Assembly (NCBI GenBank): GCA_907163375.1
Contig: CAJQUW010004441.1
Coordinates: 96,462 to 160,461, forward strand
DNA from: Prostheceraeus crozeri
Lineage: Eukaryota > Platyhelminthes > Polycladida > Euryleptidae
Length of the DNA stretch: 64,000 bases
Direction: 5' to 3'
Position numbers and translations under genes: made by a program. Shown here piece by piece: positions 11,536 through 22,914 of this stretch (the stretch's first letter is position 1; each line of letters opens with the position of its first letter). Below the pieces are notes generated by a model. The model ran no database searches. It was given only the letters and a program-made list of their open reading frames with translations, and was not told the DNA's origin.

Positions 11536-11878
11536 CATCGTCGAACAATGAAGCTTTCTACTTAGGATCGCTTGAGTCACAGCGATCGGTATGACGTATT
11601 GGTGACTGCATGAAGGCTGCCGCAAGCACGTGGCCGCAATATCCGATGAAATATAGATTCTTTATTGGAGAAATCGGCTACGCTTTCGATTCGACAATAG
11701 TAGAACATGCATGCTTGCTTGCAGACATCAGTCATCATCACGCACTTCGGAGTCACTTGTGTGCGCGCGATATGTGTGCATTTGTGCAATGTGTGCAAGG
11801 TCAAAAAAATCACGTATTTATACGTGATAGGGATACTTGTGTTCACGGATATATACGTGATAGTACGCAAGGGGTTAA
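11085..11878 (-). mobile_element. piggyBac-like remnant inserted at TTAA in hAT copy 1
   Basis: At its right edge, on the minus strand, the sequence begins TTAACCCCTTGCGTACTATC (TTAA at 11875-11878), the typical piggyBac start of TTAA followed by a C-run. Subterminal ACGTGATAG blocks follow. The uninterrupted family copy has GATATTTAAATC here, which supplies the TTAA target. The left end lacks a matching terminus: similarity to the hAT backbone resumes abruptly at about 11084, and the backbone equivalent to 27426-27716 is missing. So the far end of the insertion was lost together with neighbouring hAT sequence. Confidence 0.75.
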
Positions 11879-11921
11879 TATCGTCAATTCCAATTCCGAC
11901 TTTTCCAACTCTGCCTATAAA

Positions 11922-13276
11922 TTCAAAGAAAAATTTCAATTCTAGCGAAAGCTAGGAACAGGGTGTGTTTCCCTATCTAGGTAACACCATATAAATCTTG
12001 CGATAACAATGAATTATAATTTTGAAAGCATGATTTTTACATGACCTGTCTGCAGAGTCGGTTCAATAGTGCGAGATCTAAAACCACAATTTAATTGTCT
12101 TTACTCTAAAAGTAATCTACCACGTGTATTAATTTCATAGTTTGAAAATAAACCATCTGAATGCTATGAATTCAAGTCAAGTACAGTAGTTTGACAAATG
12201 CTGTATACAAGATTTTCTGCAACAAAAACTTCGTTAAGAGAATTTCCGACCTTAAATACGATAACAACTAAAGTTTGGACTTTTAGCTTAATCATCGTTG
12301 CAAAAAGTAACCATAGAAATGAAAGCAGAAGCAAACATGAATTTTCATCATGATAACAAGATATACCGCCGAAGAATGAGCGTAACAATAGCGTCGTCAA
12401 AACAATTTCAGATCGGAAATCATACTTCAAAAATAGCTTGATGAGAATACAGCTCACGTTCTTCATCGAAACAATGTCATTCAGTATTTCTGAAATTACA
12501 TGTTGACGTTTACATACACACTAGACATAAGAATTCCCTTCGTGCTAGAAGTGCTAAATGAATTGACAAAATTAATGAAGGAAAATTGATTGAACTCATT
12601 CCAAATTGTGGGAACACTGGCAAATGTAACAATAAAACTCTCCAAAAATATCGACTACATATATACCTCTATCTTTCTGATTAAGCATCTGCGAACTATT
12701 TATTAATGAATTCTAGCGCATTCTAATGGGAGAAAAATGATCGAATTCCTTAATTTACTCTCATTATTATTCCTCGTACTGCCTTTATGTCACAACGACG
12801 GTTGATTTTTTATAAGCAATATAACGCGAAGAAGTTATACGGATACCTGTGAGGAACAGTAGCCTCAATACCGCGTGAATAGCATAAGACCATTGTTCAC
12901 AGTCCTACCCTCATGTATTGGCTTTCATATTTCAACAGTAAAAGCATTCTAATTTTCATGCCAAGCCTGTTTCTGCTGAAAAATATCTGTCCCAAGTCTG
13001 TGAGTCACATAATATTTTCATTTGTCAGACTATTTGAAACAGCAGCCACAGGATTATTAAATTATTAAATTTATTAAATTAGCGATTAAACCACTAATTT
13101 GGCAGATTGGTTTTCATTTAAAAATTCGTGAGCAGCCACAGGAGGTATCACTTGAAGAGGCATCACACACAATAAAGAGGATCGCGAGAAGTAGAGATGT
13201 GGAACTTTGAAACTGAAGGTAGACACATACGGGTGGGACGGATATCCAGCACTGACTACCGATTGTCGGTACGGAA
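11922..13276. other. Intronic stretch without recognised features
   Basis: AT-rich DNA inside the cadherin intron. The longest frame (100 codons, minus, 12164-12466) has no recognisable domain. A short ATTAAATT microsatellite-like run is at 13052-13080. Confidence 0.4.
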
Positions 13277-13284
13277 GCTCCATC

Positions 13285-14097
13285 AGACCTGCCAACCTTG
13301 AAACATGAAAATCCGGGACAAATTTTATTACCGTAACTACCCGCGTATAGGACGATACCATGTATAGGACGCAGTGGATATTTGACCCCAAAAGCGATGG
13401 AAAGACTGTGTGCCTGCGTATAGGACGCATCCTAATTTTAATCCTTAATTTCCATTATTTTTTATAGAAACGGTGTCATTAAGTTAAGTCATCTCCGGAG
13501 ATCCATTCAATTGCTACGATCGCAGTGTGTGCTGATTCATGACTCCCTCATCCTGTCAGTCAAAAATATTGATGTATTGATAAATATTGACAAATATTGC
13601 AAGTATGAAATGTTTATAGGAAATTTTTGATTTTTGATAAATTCATTATTTTTATAATAAATGTGTCCATGGATAAGCCGCACCTGGGCTTTTAGGTCAA
13701 CTTCTGAAGAAAAAAGTGCGTCCTATATGCGGGTATTTACGGTATTACCAAAATGGTCGAGTAGCAATCCTATTTCATCAGCTTTTCAACTCCAATTATG
13801 ATTTGGAATCAAAAGTAGAAAAATATCACTTATAAATGATAGATACGTCTATTTCATAACAGCAAGGCAACTGTGGACCTCAGCGTTAAAAGACAATGCC
13901 ACTAAGAAATCCACAAACTTCATCATCATGCATGTTTCCTTATCTTAGGATTGCGCGCGCAGCGCAAATTTTTGAAATATGCGTTCTTAAACGATCTAGA
14001 ATTCATCTTAGGTTAATAAATTCAAAATCCGGGACAGCATTTTAACTTTTCCGGGACATCCGGGACGGCTCCAAAATCCGGGACAGTTGGCAGGTCT
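13285..14097. mobile_element. hAT-like element interrupted by a pogo-like MITE
   Basis: The termini AGACCTGCCAAC are inverted at the two ends, and the element is rich in TCCCGGATTTT or its complement near the ends. The flanking octamers are GCTCCATC (13277-13284) and GCTCCATT (14098-14105), 7 of 8 identical. The size, 8-bp duplication and repeated CCGGGACA blocks near the right end point to a non-autonomous hAT-like element. Its left part is split at 13331-13742 by a second transposon. There is no coding capacity. Confidence 0.75.
13331..13742. mobile_element. pogo-like MITE nested in a hAT-like element
   Basis: The ends are CCGTAACTACCCGCGTATAG and, inverted, CCGTAAATACCCGCATATAG. Over 24 bases, including the following GACG, 22 are identical. 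The dinucleotide TA flanks both sides (13329-13330 and 13743-13744). A TA target and CCGTA...CCCGC...TATA termini are a widespread pattern in animal pogo/Tigger-related elements (recalled, not searched). Internal GTATAGGACGC blocks repeat the terminal motif. It is 412 bp and non-coding. Confidence 0.75.
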
Positions 14098-15008
14098 GCT
14101 CCATTATCAGGTGACATCAAGAAGCAGGCAACAAGAGCATCGAGCATCAAGGGCTGCATATTATTCCAAGTCGAAGGCAAGAATGCACTGTGTAAGTTTT
14201 TTTAGTAAGGCTGGGAGTGGATGTGCCGGTTCGGATAATGTGGTTTCATCATAGATAGCACAAACATGATGATATAGTAATGCAGATCTCGTAACCGCAA
14301 TATGCTTTGGCTAGCCTAAATGTCCTCAGCCTATATTGCAGCTCACACATCCGAACTGTAACATTGCATTGCTCAGAGTTTCTACAAATTGTTTAGACGA
14401 TAAACAAAGTGTTGCAAATTATTTTAATTTGCGGTAGATTTGATACTCAGAATGATAATAGATAAATGACTTGTCTTCAGGAGAGAATGGAGTACTTCTA
14501 TTCTTGCTCCCACATCGCTGTTGTTGACACCCGGGAGTGTTGCATCGTCAACGATCTTCTTTTGCACCTTAGGGCAGTCTCACTACGCAAAAACGTTGAG
14601 TGTATAAAATTCCTCTTATCTGACTTGTAGAACATTTACAGTCTCAGTATTAGACAACTGCTCGTCATTTGTCTGTAGACAACATTCACACGAAGTTCAT
14701 GATCACAGCTGTACTTTGTATTCAAACTAACTATCCAAGGGACCAATCCTTCATCTCAGGGTTCAAGTAAGACTTCTCAGTGGTGTTGTGTCACTCAGTG
14801 ACAGATGAAGTCCATTCTAAACCCAATGTGACTAACTTTGGCGAAATTTCATGAATTTGGAAAATGTGGGGGGGGGGGAATAGGAGTACAGAGACTGATG
14901 CAAATATTGTGATGTTTGGTAGCTAATAGTGAGTCCGGTGTTTCACTTCTGTTGATGAAAACATATTCGGCGCAATATGACTTCTCACCCGCCAAAATTA
15001 TTCAATAA

Positions 15009-15482
15009 GTGTCACTGAATGATTACTCGCCCGCCGTTTTCGTAATATACGATACCCCATGCAAGCAGGCGTATCTGAGATTAGTAGGCCAGCGTAATGT
15101 CAACACATTGATTCCAATAATACAAGAAGTCGTGAGACCAGGATCAATCATTCATAGTGACGAATGGGCGGGTTATAACATGCTTGATCATCTTCAAAAT
15201 CCTCAACCATATCAACACTACACAGTTAACCATGACAATTATTATGTGGATCCTGTTACCCACTGCACCACAAATCATGTCGAGGCTTATTGGTCACGAA
15301 CAAAGAAAATTGCGAAACAGCAGAATGGCATGAAAAGGACTGTCATACCGATCTACATGGATCAACAGATGTGGTTTGATCGCTACCGAACGAACGTATC
15401 TTCAGGAATTAAATATCGAAAGAGAATGACAGCTATTAAGTCATTCCCCGACCGCACTCAAGAGTGTTGGTGTCTTGATTGA
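15009..15482 (+). pseudogene. Merlin (ISXO2-like) transposase, N-terminally deleted
   Basis: The 157-codon frame contains PGSIIHSDEWAGY (second catalytic D), then YTVNHDNYYVDPVTHCTTNH followed by VEAYWSRTK (catalytic E and the W after it). These are the core signatures of the IS1595/ISXO2 DDE family used by Merlin transposons. The first catalytic D and the zinc-binding N-terminus are missing. The first nine or so codons, from the apparent ATG at 15009, lie inside the left terminal repeat, so the N-terminal half was deleted right up to the terminus. Transposase-like sequence starts at about VFVIYDTPCK. The tail after DRYRTN runs into the 32-bp inverted repeat and is probably not original. No catalytic activity is expected. 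Confidence 0.85.
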
Positions 15483-15511
15483 CTTAATAGCTGTCATTCT
15501 CTTTCGATATT
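15412..15511. repeat. Perfect 32-bp inverted repeat (hairpin) in the Merlin element
   Basis: Positions 15412-15443 (AATATCGAAAGAGAATGACA and onward) are the exact reverse complement of 15480-15511, with a 36-base spacer. No mismatch was seen. The arms could form a strong hairpin. It overlaps the end of the transposase frame and creates its last codons. Confidence 0.95.
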
Positions 15512-16735
15512 CAATGAACTACGACAGACCTTTGTTGTCAATCTTCAGGATTTATGAATCTGAAACAGCACATTTCACAGAAGCATCCCATGTAAGTACA
15601 TACTTAGTAAGTCACATATTAGGACTTACTACATAGAGATTATTAATAAGTAAACATTTATTAATGCCGTTCATCAAAATTGTGCATTTTGTCTTGAATG
15701 ATGTCAAATCTAGTGATGCATGTCATTCCAATTGATGCTAATATCGAAAATACCTTTCAACTTACATGTATGTTCAGTATTAAATGAATTGTCCTCTACT
15801 TCCAGACATAGTTATTCAACGTCTATAATTCTCACTTCAAATCATAATTTCTAAATATCTCACTTCTGATTTCATTGTCATTCTGCAAATATGTCATTTT
15901 ATGTACTCCATACTTGCCATCGCATAACCGTCGCATAACCATCGCATTCATTGGAAATATACGTTTCTGATTTCTGATGCTGTTCATTTTTTGACTTAAT
16001 ACATCATGTTTTTGCAAAGAATTAGATTCATCTGCGCGCGCTTCGGTTTCCTAGAAAGGAAGGGTTATGTGTAGCCTTAATATCGAAATGGCGCATCACA
16101 GAATTAGACAACTTGTTCCTTCTCGAATGGATAATTCGTGTATCGCTTGCTATTGGATATGGCAAATAATAAGCGGTCAGCAGAGGACACCAGAGCCAGT
16201 GAGAGATGCGTGCGTGATGTGATATCACTTCCCACACACCAAAACACACATCGTCTGGTTAACATTCGATTCAGTGTATGCACTATGCAGTAAAGAATGA
16301 ACTACGTAATGTAAAGAATGAAGACGAACTAATTTTCGTACGTCTGCTACCTTTTTTTAATAATGATCGGAAGGGCCAACATTATGGAGAAAAATTGTGC
16401 GCAATGATCTGAATTTTTCGAATCTGAAGGAATTGTGGCAATCGAAGCACTTTGCCTGAACTCAAATTAATCCGCAAGCGACACACGACTTTTTTCCTAT
16501 CTCTGTAAGGTATTAGGAATTCCTTTTTGCCCACTTAATAGGTTCCTCGATGTGCCGTCGATTTCGAATTAATCACACTTCTAGCAAACCGAAGCAGATA
16601 AACAAAATATTTAATTGTGTGTTTTTGGCATTTGAATGATTGCTTTTTATGTTATACATTGGCGGACGAGCAATCATTTAGTGGCATTTACTGAATAATT
16701 TTAACGGGCGAGAAGTCATGTTGCGCCACATATTC

Positions 16736-19617
16736 ATGGATACCTTTATCAGCTTTTAAAGCACATTGTCTCTCCATCACGATCTCTATTCAATCAGAAT
16801 TCAATCAACTAGATAAAGAGATAGATAAGACAACAGCCTAATCATCTCAGTTGAGCAATAAACCATGCAGATCAAAGTCGGCTTCAATGAGTAGCACATG
16901 TACAGTTCTTCAAATCTCTTATTGAATGATAAAAACATTCCACACAGCACTGTTTTATAATGAAGTTATCCGTTATACAGGCTTCACAAGAGGACCTTCT
17001 TATTTGAAAGCCCTGTCGCACATTTCCACCTAACGACATCTATCAAGTTGTTCAGGCTCATCATTATGTATTTCAATCAAGTGTAACCGGTGGATCCACT
17101 ATTGTCTGCAATCACTGAGCGAATAATCAAACAATGTTAACGAGAAAATGACATGTTAGTCGAGATCATTGATTCGATAACGATGGAAATTTCACTGTCG
17201 TCTTTCCATTAACACTCCGCAACGGTAGGTTTTATTGTCTTCTCAATTACAGTAGTCCGGTCTGCAGATATTTCACCTCATCCCGGACACAGTGCGGTGT
17301 ACTTGGAAAGCTTGACAATCAGACATGGACGCTAATGGAGCAGCAATTAGACAGGCAATTCACTTGTACTGAAACCACTCTTTAACAACAGTAATCTATG
17401 TGATCTAATCATCGAAATGGAAAAGGAATGAATATAAACAACAGCTTCAAGTCAGTAGTATTTTTACTGATCATATCTTCAGAGTATGCGGTAAAAAACT
17501 AACTTGCATTTTTATGTATGAAAATTCTGCATTGATGATCTCCGGGAGACTTCAAAATCAGTTTTAAACCAGTTAAAATTTATAAATTGTCACAAACATT
17601 CAGACATATGAATTGTGGGTGTTTTCTATCAATGTTTCACACATTTCATGCAAATTTAATGAGTACTTTGAACTGGAGACAACAGTGTGAAACGGAAGCA
17701 ATGTCCATTGATCAAGCACGACCAATCAGTTCCAACTATTAATAAGTGCATGCATTGCTTTGTGTCGTATGATCGGCGATCCTTTGAAATGATCCCACGA
17801 TTTCTTACAACCATTATTTTTCATCATCAAAATCACTGTTGTTGTTTTCCTTTTTGTCATCTCTGGCCCACCCAAACTACGAACCGATGCTTTAGTTAGT
17901 GGTGGGACAGTCTTCATACACTGGCGACTCCCACCAGGTTGAGGTCTCTAACGGATAGTGATTAATTCGAAATTAATTTGACCATGAACATCGGGCTTAG
18001 ATGTGCACTGCATGAAAAGTTGCACATAAAATCTAAAAATCTAGCTTTTCTATGTTTTCTTGCTCAACCGAACCAGAAGATGCTTTGTGTACCCGACTCG
18101 AGCATGAATTCGGATTTAATGTACACTTATTAATGAAGCTGTCATACAATCAGTAACATGGCCAGATAATGCTCTCAACCTCATTTGAACCGGGCCTACT
18201 TTTGAGGCCAAGGCCCGGCCCGTCTGCGCATCGGCTGTAGGCCCACAGCTTGGCCCGTGTCGATTTTGAATTCTCAGGCCCAGGCTCGGCCAAGCCCGCT
18301 AGCACTTAATTTCAGGCCCGTTGTGATAAAATCACAAACAGTCAAACTATGTGAAGATTATGACACCTGTCAATAAAGAGTCAATGTGGTATGTTGAAAA
18401 TATGACCTATATATACTAGATTATTCTATGACTATATTAACAGTCACGCATAGGCTATATACGCATTATATCATTAATGAAGTAGGCCTATATAACTTTG
18501 TGAAACATTTATCCACCGTTAACAGTGGAGCTGCCACAATATTCGGAAGAGGACATCGATCTCATGAACTTATGTAATTTACATAATCATAAGAATGATT
18601 GAAACGATGTTTAGTTGCGCTAACTATAAAGTATAGCTATAAGTACTACTATGGCTGCTGGCAACGACAAAGAAGACAATGCAAGCTGCATTCTTCATCA
18701 TTTAAATGCACTCAGAATTTGATTTATGTATTAGAATTATGTGAAGGTCAAATTTACATGGAATATTCATTGACATGCGTAGATAATATTTTACAGCCTA
18801 TTCATCACAATGATTATGCAATTGTCGACAGCGCAAAATATATCCTATGAAATTTTAGCAATCCATGTGCTATGTCCAAGCAATCTCCATGACAGACTAC
18901 ATACACGAGCTGTGATGATCAAATAACTGAAGTTTGAATCTTAACAAAATGTCACTTCATGTTTCCTATAATTACAGTTTAGTTTGTTGGCCAGCAGTCC
19001 CAAATAATATAATGTGAAGAAATTGTTCAAATACTGAATTCGTCCATGACTGGAGCAATCAAGAAGCTAGAGATATTGCACACAACAGGAATGAGAAACA
19101 AAGGATCATTAAATAAGACATTAATAACAAATTCTCTATTTGTGGTCTTCACACCTCAGCATGTTATCACTTTACCGGATTTCGCGCTTTTGCCTACGTT
19201 GTATTGAATTGACAAAGACTTAGTCAAAAACCCTTCAATACAATTTGTTATTGACCTTGTTTCCGCTATTTTAGACAAATATTCAGTAAAGTGTAGTAGT
19301 TTATAAAAAACGATTGAGTTGTTTCCGCTTCCACCGTGCAATAGACCTCTACGAATCGCTAATGAATGATCTGTAACATCACCTACCAGCCGCACATCTT
19401 TTGTATGGCAATTTGATCTATCGTTTATTTAACTTCATTGTTATGAATTGCATTCATGACATGGTTTAAAATTCTTTGGTGGACAATCGATCCCCGGTAC
19501 TTGCTTTAATGTCGGCGGTCACAATTGTGACGAGTTATTTATTCATTGGTTATTATTGCCTTGACAACTGATGTGTGATGGTGAGGGTTTGATCCTGCCA
19601 ATTGACACAGTCGCATA
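16736..19617. other. Intronic stretch, with one GC-rich GGCCCG patch
   Basis: No gene is supported. At 18188-18320 there is a local GC-rich patch with repeated GGCCCG/CGGGCC words, unlike its AT-rich surroundings. It could be the terminal part of an unrecognised transposon. Between 19381 and 19430 lies a SINE family A tail (CCTACCAGCCGCACATC followed by TTTTGTATGGCAATTTGATC). Confidence 0.4.
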
Positions 19618-19750
19618 AGTGGCTCGTATCTCAGTTGGTTAGAGCACAGGTCTAGTTAACCTTGGTCGTAGGTTCGAATCCTACCAGCCGCACATCTTTT
19701 GCATGGCAATTTGATCTATCGTTTATTCAATTTCACTGTTTTTAAATGCT
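19618..19750 (+). mobile_element. tRNA-derived SINE, family A, with well-kept tRNA head
   Basis: Positions 19618-19691 fold like a tRNA. GTGGCTC pairs with CAGCCGC at 6 of 7 positions (one wobble). The A box TATCTCAGTTGGTTAGAGCA and B box GGTTCGAATCC are intact. The anticodon loop CTAGTTA would give AGT (threonine), but its stem has a mismatch. It is followed directly by a body, CATCTTTTGCATGGCAATTT, that recurs at 8645-8700, 19381-19430 and 20425-20470. That marks a SINE more than a functional tRNA gene, although the head alone could score as a tRNA. Confidence 0.75.
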
Positions 19751-20424
19751 CATACCTACGCGGCGTCCTTACGGAGAAAATAACAAAATTCGAATAAGCA
19801 AATGGAAAATATTTGCCCCATTTATACCTTATGATCAGAGTTGCTTGAATATTCATAAAATTAGTGCATGTATGCTGCGCAATCCCAATCAACATTATGT
19901 GATTAACAATTATCTGATACTTATTTCTAGCTTCCTTGTAGTCCACACACAGCAGTCAACCAGATACATGCTATCGCCCAGTTGAACATATTAAATCAGC
20001 TGAATGCTCTAAAATATAAATCGCGCATCTGCAGCACACTAGTAAGGTATTAAGATAATGAATGGAGGCAAAATTACCTCTAACGGAGCCCTTTCGTAGA
20101 GCAGACGCAGTCACAACATGCGAGAGCCTTATCTAGGGGTGCAAGGTCGAGAAGTACCATGAATACTCATCTGATAAAGATCGTAACTCTTTCAGTCAAG
20201 GGTCCTACGTACACTTAGCACAAGCACCAGATATCAGCCGATTATTGGCGAATATATTTCCGACATGAATGAGAATCTGATATTAGAGGATGAAATTGAT
20301 ATAGATTGAATACCACTCAGCAACTATGAACAATACATAATTCTCAAATAAAAGAAAAGCCAAGTGAAAATTGGAAAAATACCCAGATCAAAAATTTTGA
20401 GCTAGCTCTTCCATTTACATAGAG

Positions 20425-20500
20425 AATGAATTGCCATGCAAAAGATGTGCGGCTGATAGGATTTCATACATACTGTCGGTAGGTGTTCTACACTGTTACA
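20425..20500 (-). mobile_element. SINE family A tail fragment
   Basis: The minus strand reads CCTATCAGCCGCACATC, then TTTTGCATGGCAATTCATTC, matching the body of the SINE at 19618. The tRNA head upstream (higher coordinates) is not recognisable. Confidence 0.55.
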
Positions 20501-21815
20501 TACGGCATTGTCAAGCAGTTGGACCCCCTGTTAGTAATGCTAACTTCCATCTGGGAGTGCGTCTTTTCGAAGAGATGCGATGTCTGAAATTTGGCGAACC
20601 AGTCAGGAAAATGCTCATACGAGTATGTACTTCAAAATAATGAAACTTAATAATGTGTGTATGAGGAACATATTTAATGCATTAGAATAATATAGGATTT
20701 ACGTATATTGCAACTGAAGTCCGCTGACGTGCGGATATCAAATATAGAAAAATATGAAGCTATTTATATATAATTAATGTAAGGGAGTACTGAAAAGAAC
20801 TTATTAAGCGTTCAATGTTCTGCACACACGGATTCTTAAAAGTTCACAAAGACAAGAACGAAAGTATAAAAATAAAACTGGACAAACAAACACTAAAACA
20901 AATATATACAAGGATATGTACAAGGGGCTCATCAGCAAGATGACCAACTGCCTTCGTCTCGCTTCGGGTCCTTTACAATCTTGTACGAATACGCAGTGGC
21001 GGACCCACACCATGAAACAAAATACACAGAAATACCGGTACTCAAAATACTGAGGATGTACTCAAATCATATCGCATTGGACGGACAATTGTCTGCTCGA
21101 TAGTAAGAACGATATTAGAAATATATAATGTATTGTTAGAATTACATAGCTATGCGAAACTACACCAGACTCCTCTTCGTGAGCATTTCTATTGGGAGAT
21201 AACATCAATCATCTCTATTGGCATTTCTATTGGGATTGTGAACTGATTGTATTAAAGTCTTGAATCTCGCCGGTTATTCTCGTCTCAAACAGGTACTATT
21301 GCTCGACCAGCACTCAACACCATTCATTGAGTTCAATCACATGAAATGTTACTGAGTACATACAATCCAAGATAATGATTAGGATTGATGTAAGATTAAT
21401 GATTATTTACAGATAGACATTTTGTAGAAAATTGACTCCTACGTCAATATTTCATTGTGTGTTCATGTCCGTCTTGAAGCTAATCTCTCACCTAGTTGGA
21501 ATGACTTGTAAATTCTGAATTTGAAATGGTCAGAGATGCACATGCTAACTAATGGCTATTCATTCATCAGCGAAGATTTTGTAATCATGACTTTACAAAT
21601 CGAACCAGACGACCTCATTGCCTATTTGCAGCAGCAACAATGGACCCGTGTGAAAATGTAGAAGCATTACGAGAAGATCTGCGGTTCGAATTGTCAGAAG
21701 TGAATTCTCGCATTCACTTGATGGCTTAGTAATTCCAATTTCAATCAAAAACAAATTCATTTGAATTCGAATACAATCAGCTGCAAAAATCAGCTATAGA
21801 TCAGGTTAAATAATG

Positions 21816-22331
21816 GGTCTTTATGGGTTATCCCTCCCACCCCCAGGTTTTCAAATTTGTCTAAGATCTGCAAAAATGAATCAATCGTCACCAGACTTCA
21901 GGTAGTCCTACTTAAGCCTGTTCGACGCATTATTGTTACTCGGGTGGACATTGTTCTCGCTTCCTCTTCGTCTCATCCACTGTTATTTGAAATCTTCCCA
22001 CGACACTACTTTGCAGCACCTTCAAGTAAAAAATGCTAGTTCAAGGGATGTGGCCTGGTCATCATCACTTCACGAGTTGTCGGGAAATGACTTTGTTGAC
22101 CTCAAGTGCTTTCCACTCCGACGGTGAGGTCATAAGAAGTCAGATCAAGCTGCCGGCATCGCTGCACTTCAAGTTATCGCTCCTAATTCAAAAAGTACTT
22201 GTCCGATTTGCCCAAATTTTGGTATGTGGGTAGAGAATAACCTCAGTTACTTGTGCTTAAAGTTTTGTGACGATTGATTCATTTCTACGGATTTTAGAAA
22301 CGTGGGGGGGGGGATATAACTCATAAGTACC
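21816..22331. mobile_element. 516-bp MITE with 8-bp target duplication
   Basis: The left end GGTCTTTATGGGTTATCCC matches the inverted right end GGTACTTATGAGTTATATCC, and similarity extends about 75 bases inward to a shared GTGACGATTGATTCATTT block. The octamer AAATAATG lies exactly outside each end (21808-21815 and 22332-22339). Both arms contain a C-run or G-run. Termini starting GG with an 8-bp duplication would fit Merlin, but no coding link was found, so the superfamily is open. A decayed relative of one end (GGGGGAGGGATAACTTATGG) is at 50917-50936. Confidence 0.8.
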
Positions 22332-22914
22332 AAATAATGAACATCAAGCTTTATATTCTGGCCATCTAAATAGAACGTAATTCAGATTCAGCGGTCCTGT
22401 TGAGATTGAGCAATTGGGCAAACAATGACTCTCATGTCGACCTGTCAGTTTGGGAAAGGATTGACATTTCACGATTTGCATAGTATTCGCTGAGTACAAA
22501 CTCATCGGTGTTATGAAATCATCGAACTGATTGCAACGATAAAACCGGTTTTGATACTCACCTACTTGATGTCAGTTGAGCTCATCATGAAATAGTTGTC
22601 CAAATGTGAGGTAATATAACGATGAGCGAGTATACACACATCGCAGCATTCGCTGTAGGTCTAGAGTTTAACGCCAATCTCAATGTGTAATTCAAGAATG
22701 CATTGGAGCAGATCATATGACGAAAAATGATACATAATTAGAATAATAGTCCGGCATCCAGAACGAGATTCTGCAGGGAACGAGGCCGAAAATGAGACTC
22801 ACAGGATGATGTGCACCCTATGCCTACCACGAATCTGCGTGTCTGCAGAGTTCTACCTGGCACCCGCACCCGGTTTGATATGATTGTATGACCAACTATT
22901 GATATCTAACGCTA

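Larger units (their letters stand above)
9832..11913 (+). mobile_element. hAT-like non-autonomous element, copy 1
   Basis: The ends are CAGAGCTGGAAA and, inverted, CAGAGTTGGAAA. The flanking octamers are CTTATAAA (9824-9831) and CCTATAAA (11914-11921), 7 of 8 identical, which fits an old hAT duplication. Positions 9832 to about 11084 match, in reverse orientation, the backbone of the copy at 27382-30613. Both ends carry subterminal AATTCCAATTCC repeats. A palindrome ACGAGATATTCAATATCTCG lies at 10135-10154. Two small frames (9994-10215 plus, 10534-10734 minus) have counterparts in copy 2, but that is expected from shared DNA and no domain is recognisable. Beyond 11085 the backbone is replaced by a piggyBac remnant. 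Confidence 0.9.
14969..16727 (+). mobile_element. Merlin DNA transposon, deletion derivative
   Basis: Terminal inverted repeats at 14969-15035 and 16661-16727 start GGCGCAA and match at 57 of 67 positions. The octamer ACATATTC lies exactly outside both ends (14961-14968 and 16728-16735). Merlin elements have termini beginning GG and 8-9-bp duplications, and encode an IS1016/ISXO2-like transposase, which is what remains at about 15036-15482. Internal features are a perfect 32-bp inverted repeat (15412-15511) and a segment (16337-16588) also found at 593-856. The size is 1759 bp. With an incomplete transposase it is not autonomous. Confidence 0.9.

Noticed and set aside
19618..19691. Functional tRNA-Thr gene
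   Set aside because: The anticodon stem has a mismatch and the sequence continues into a repeated body, which fits a SINE better.
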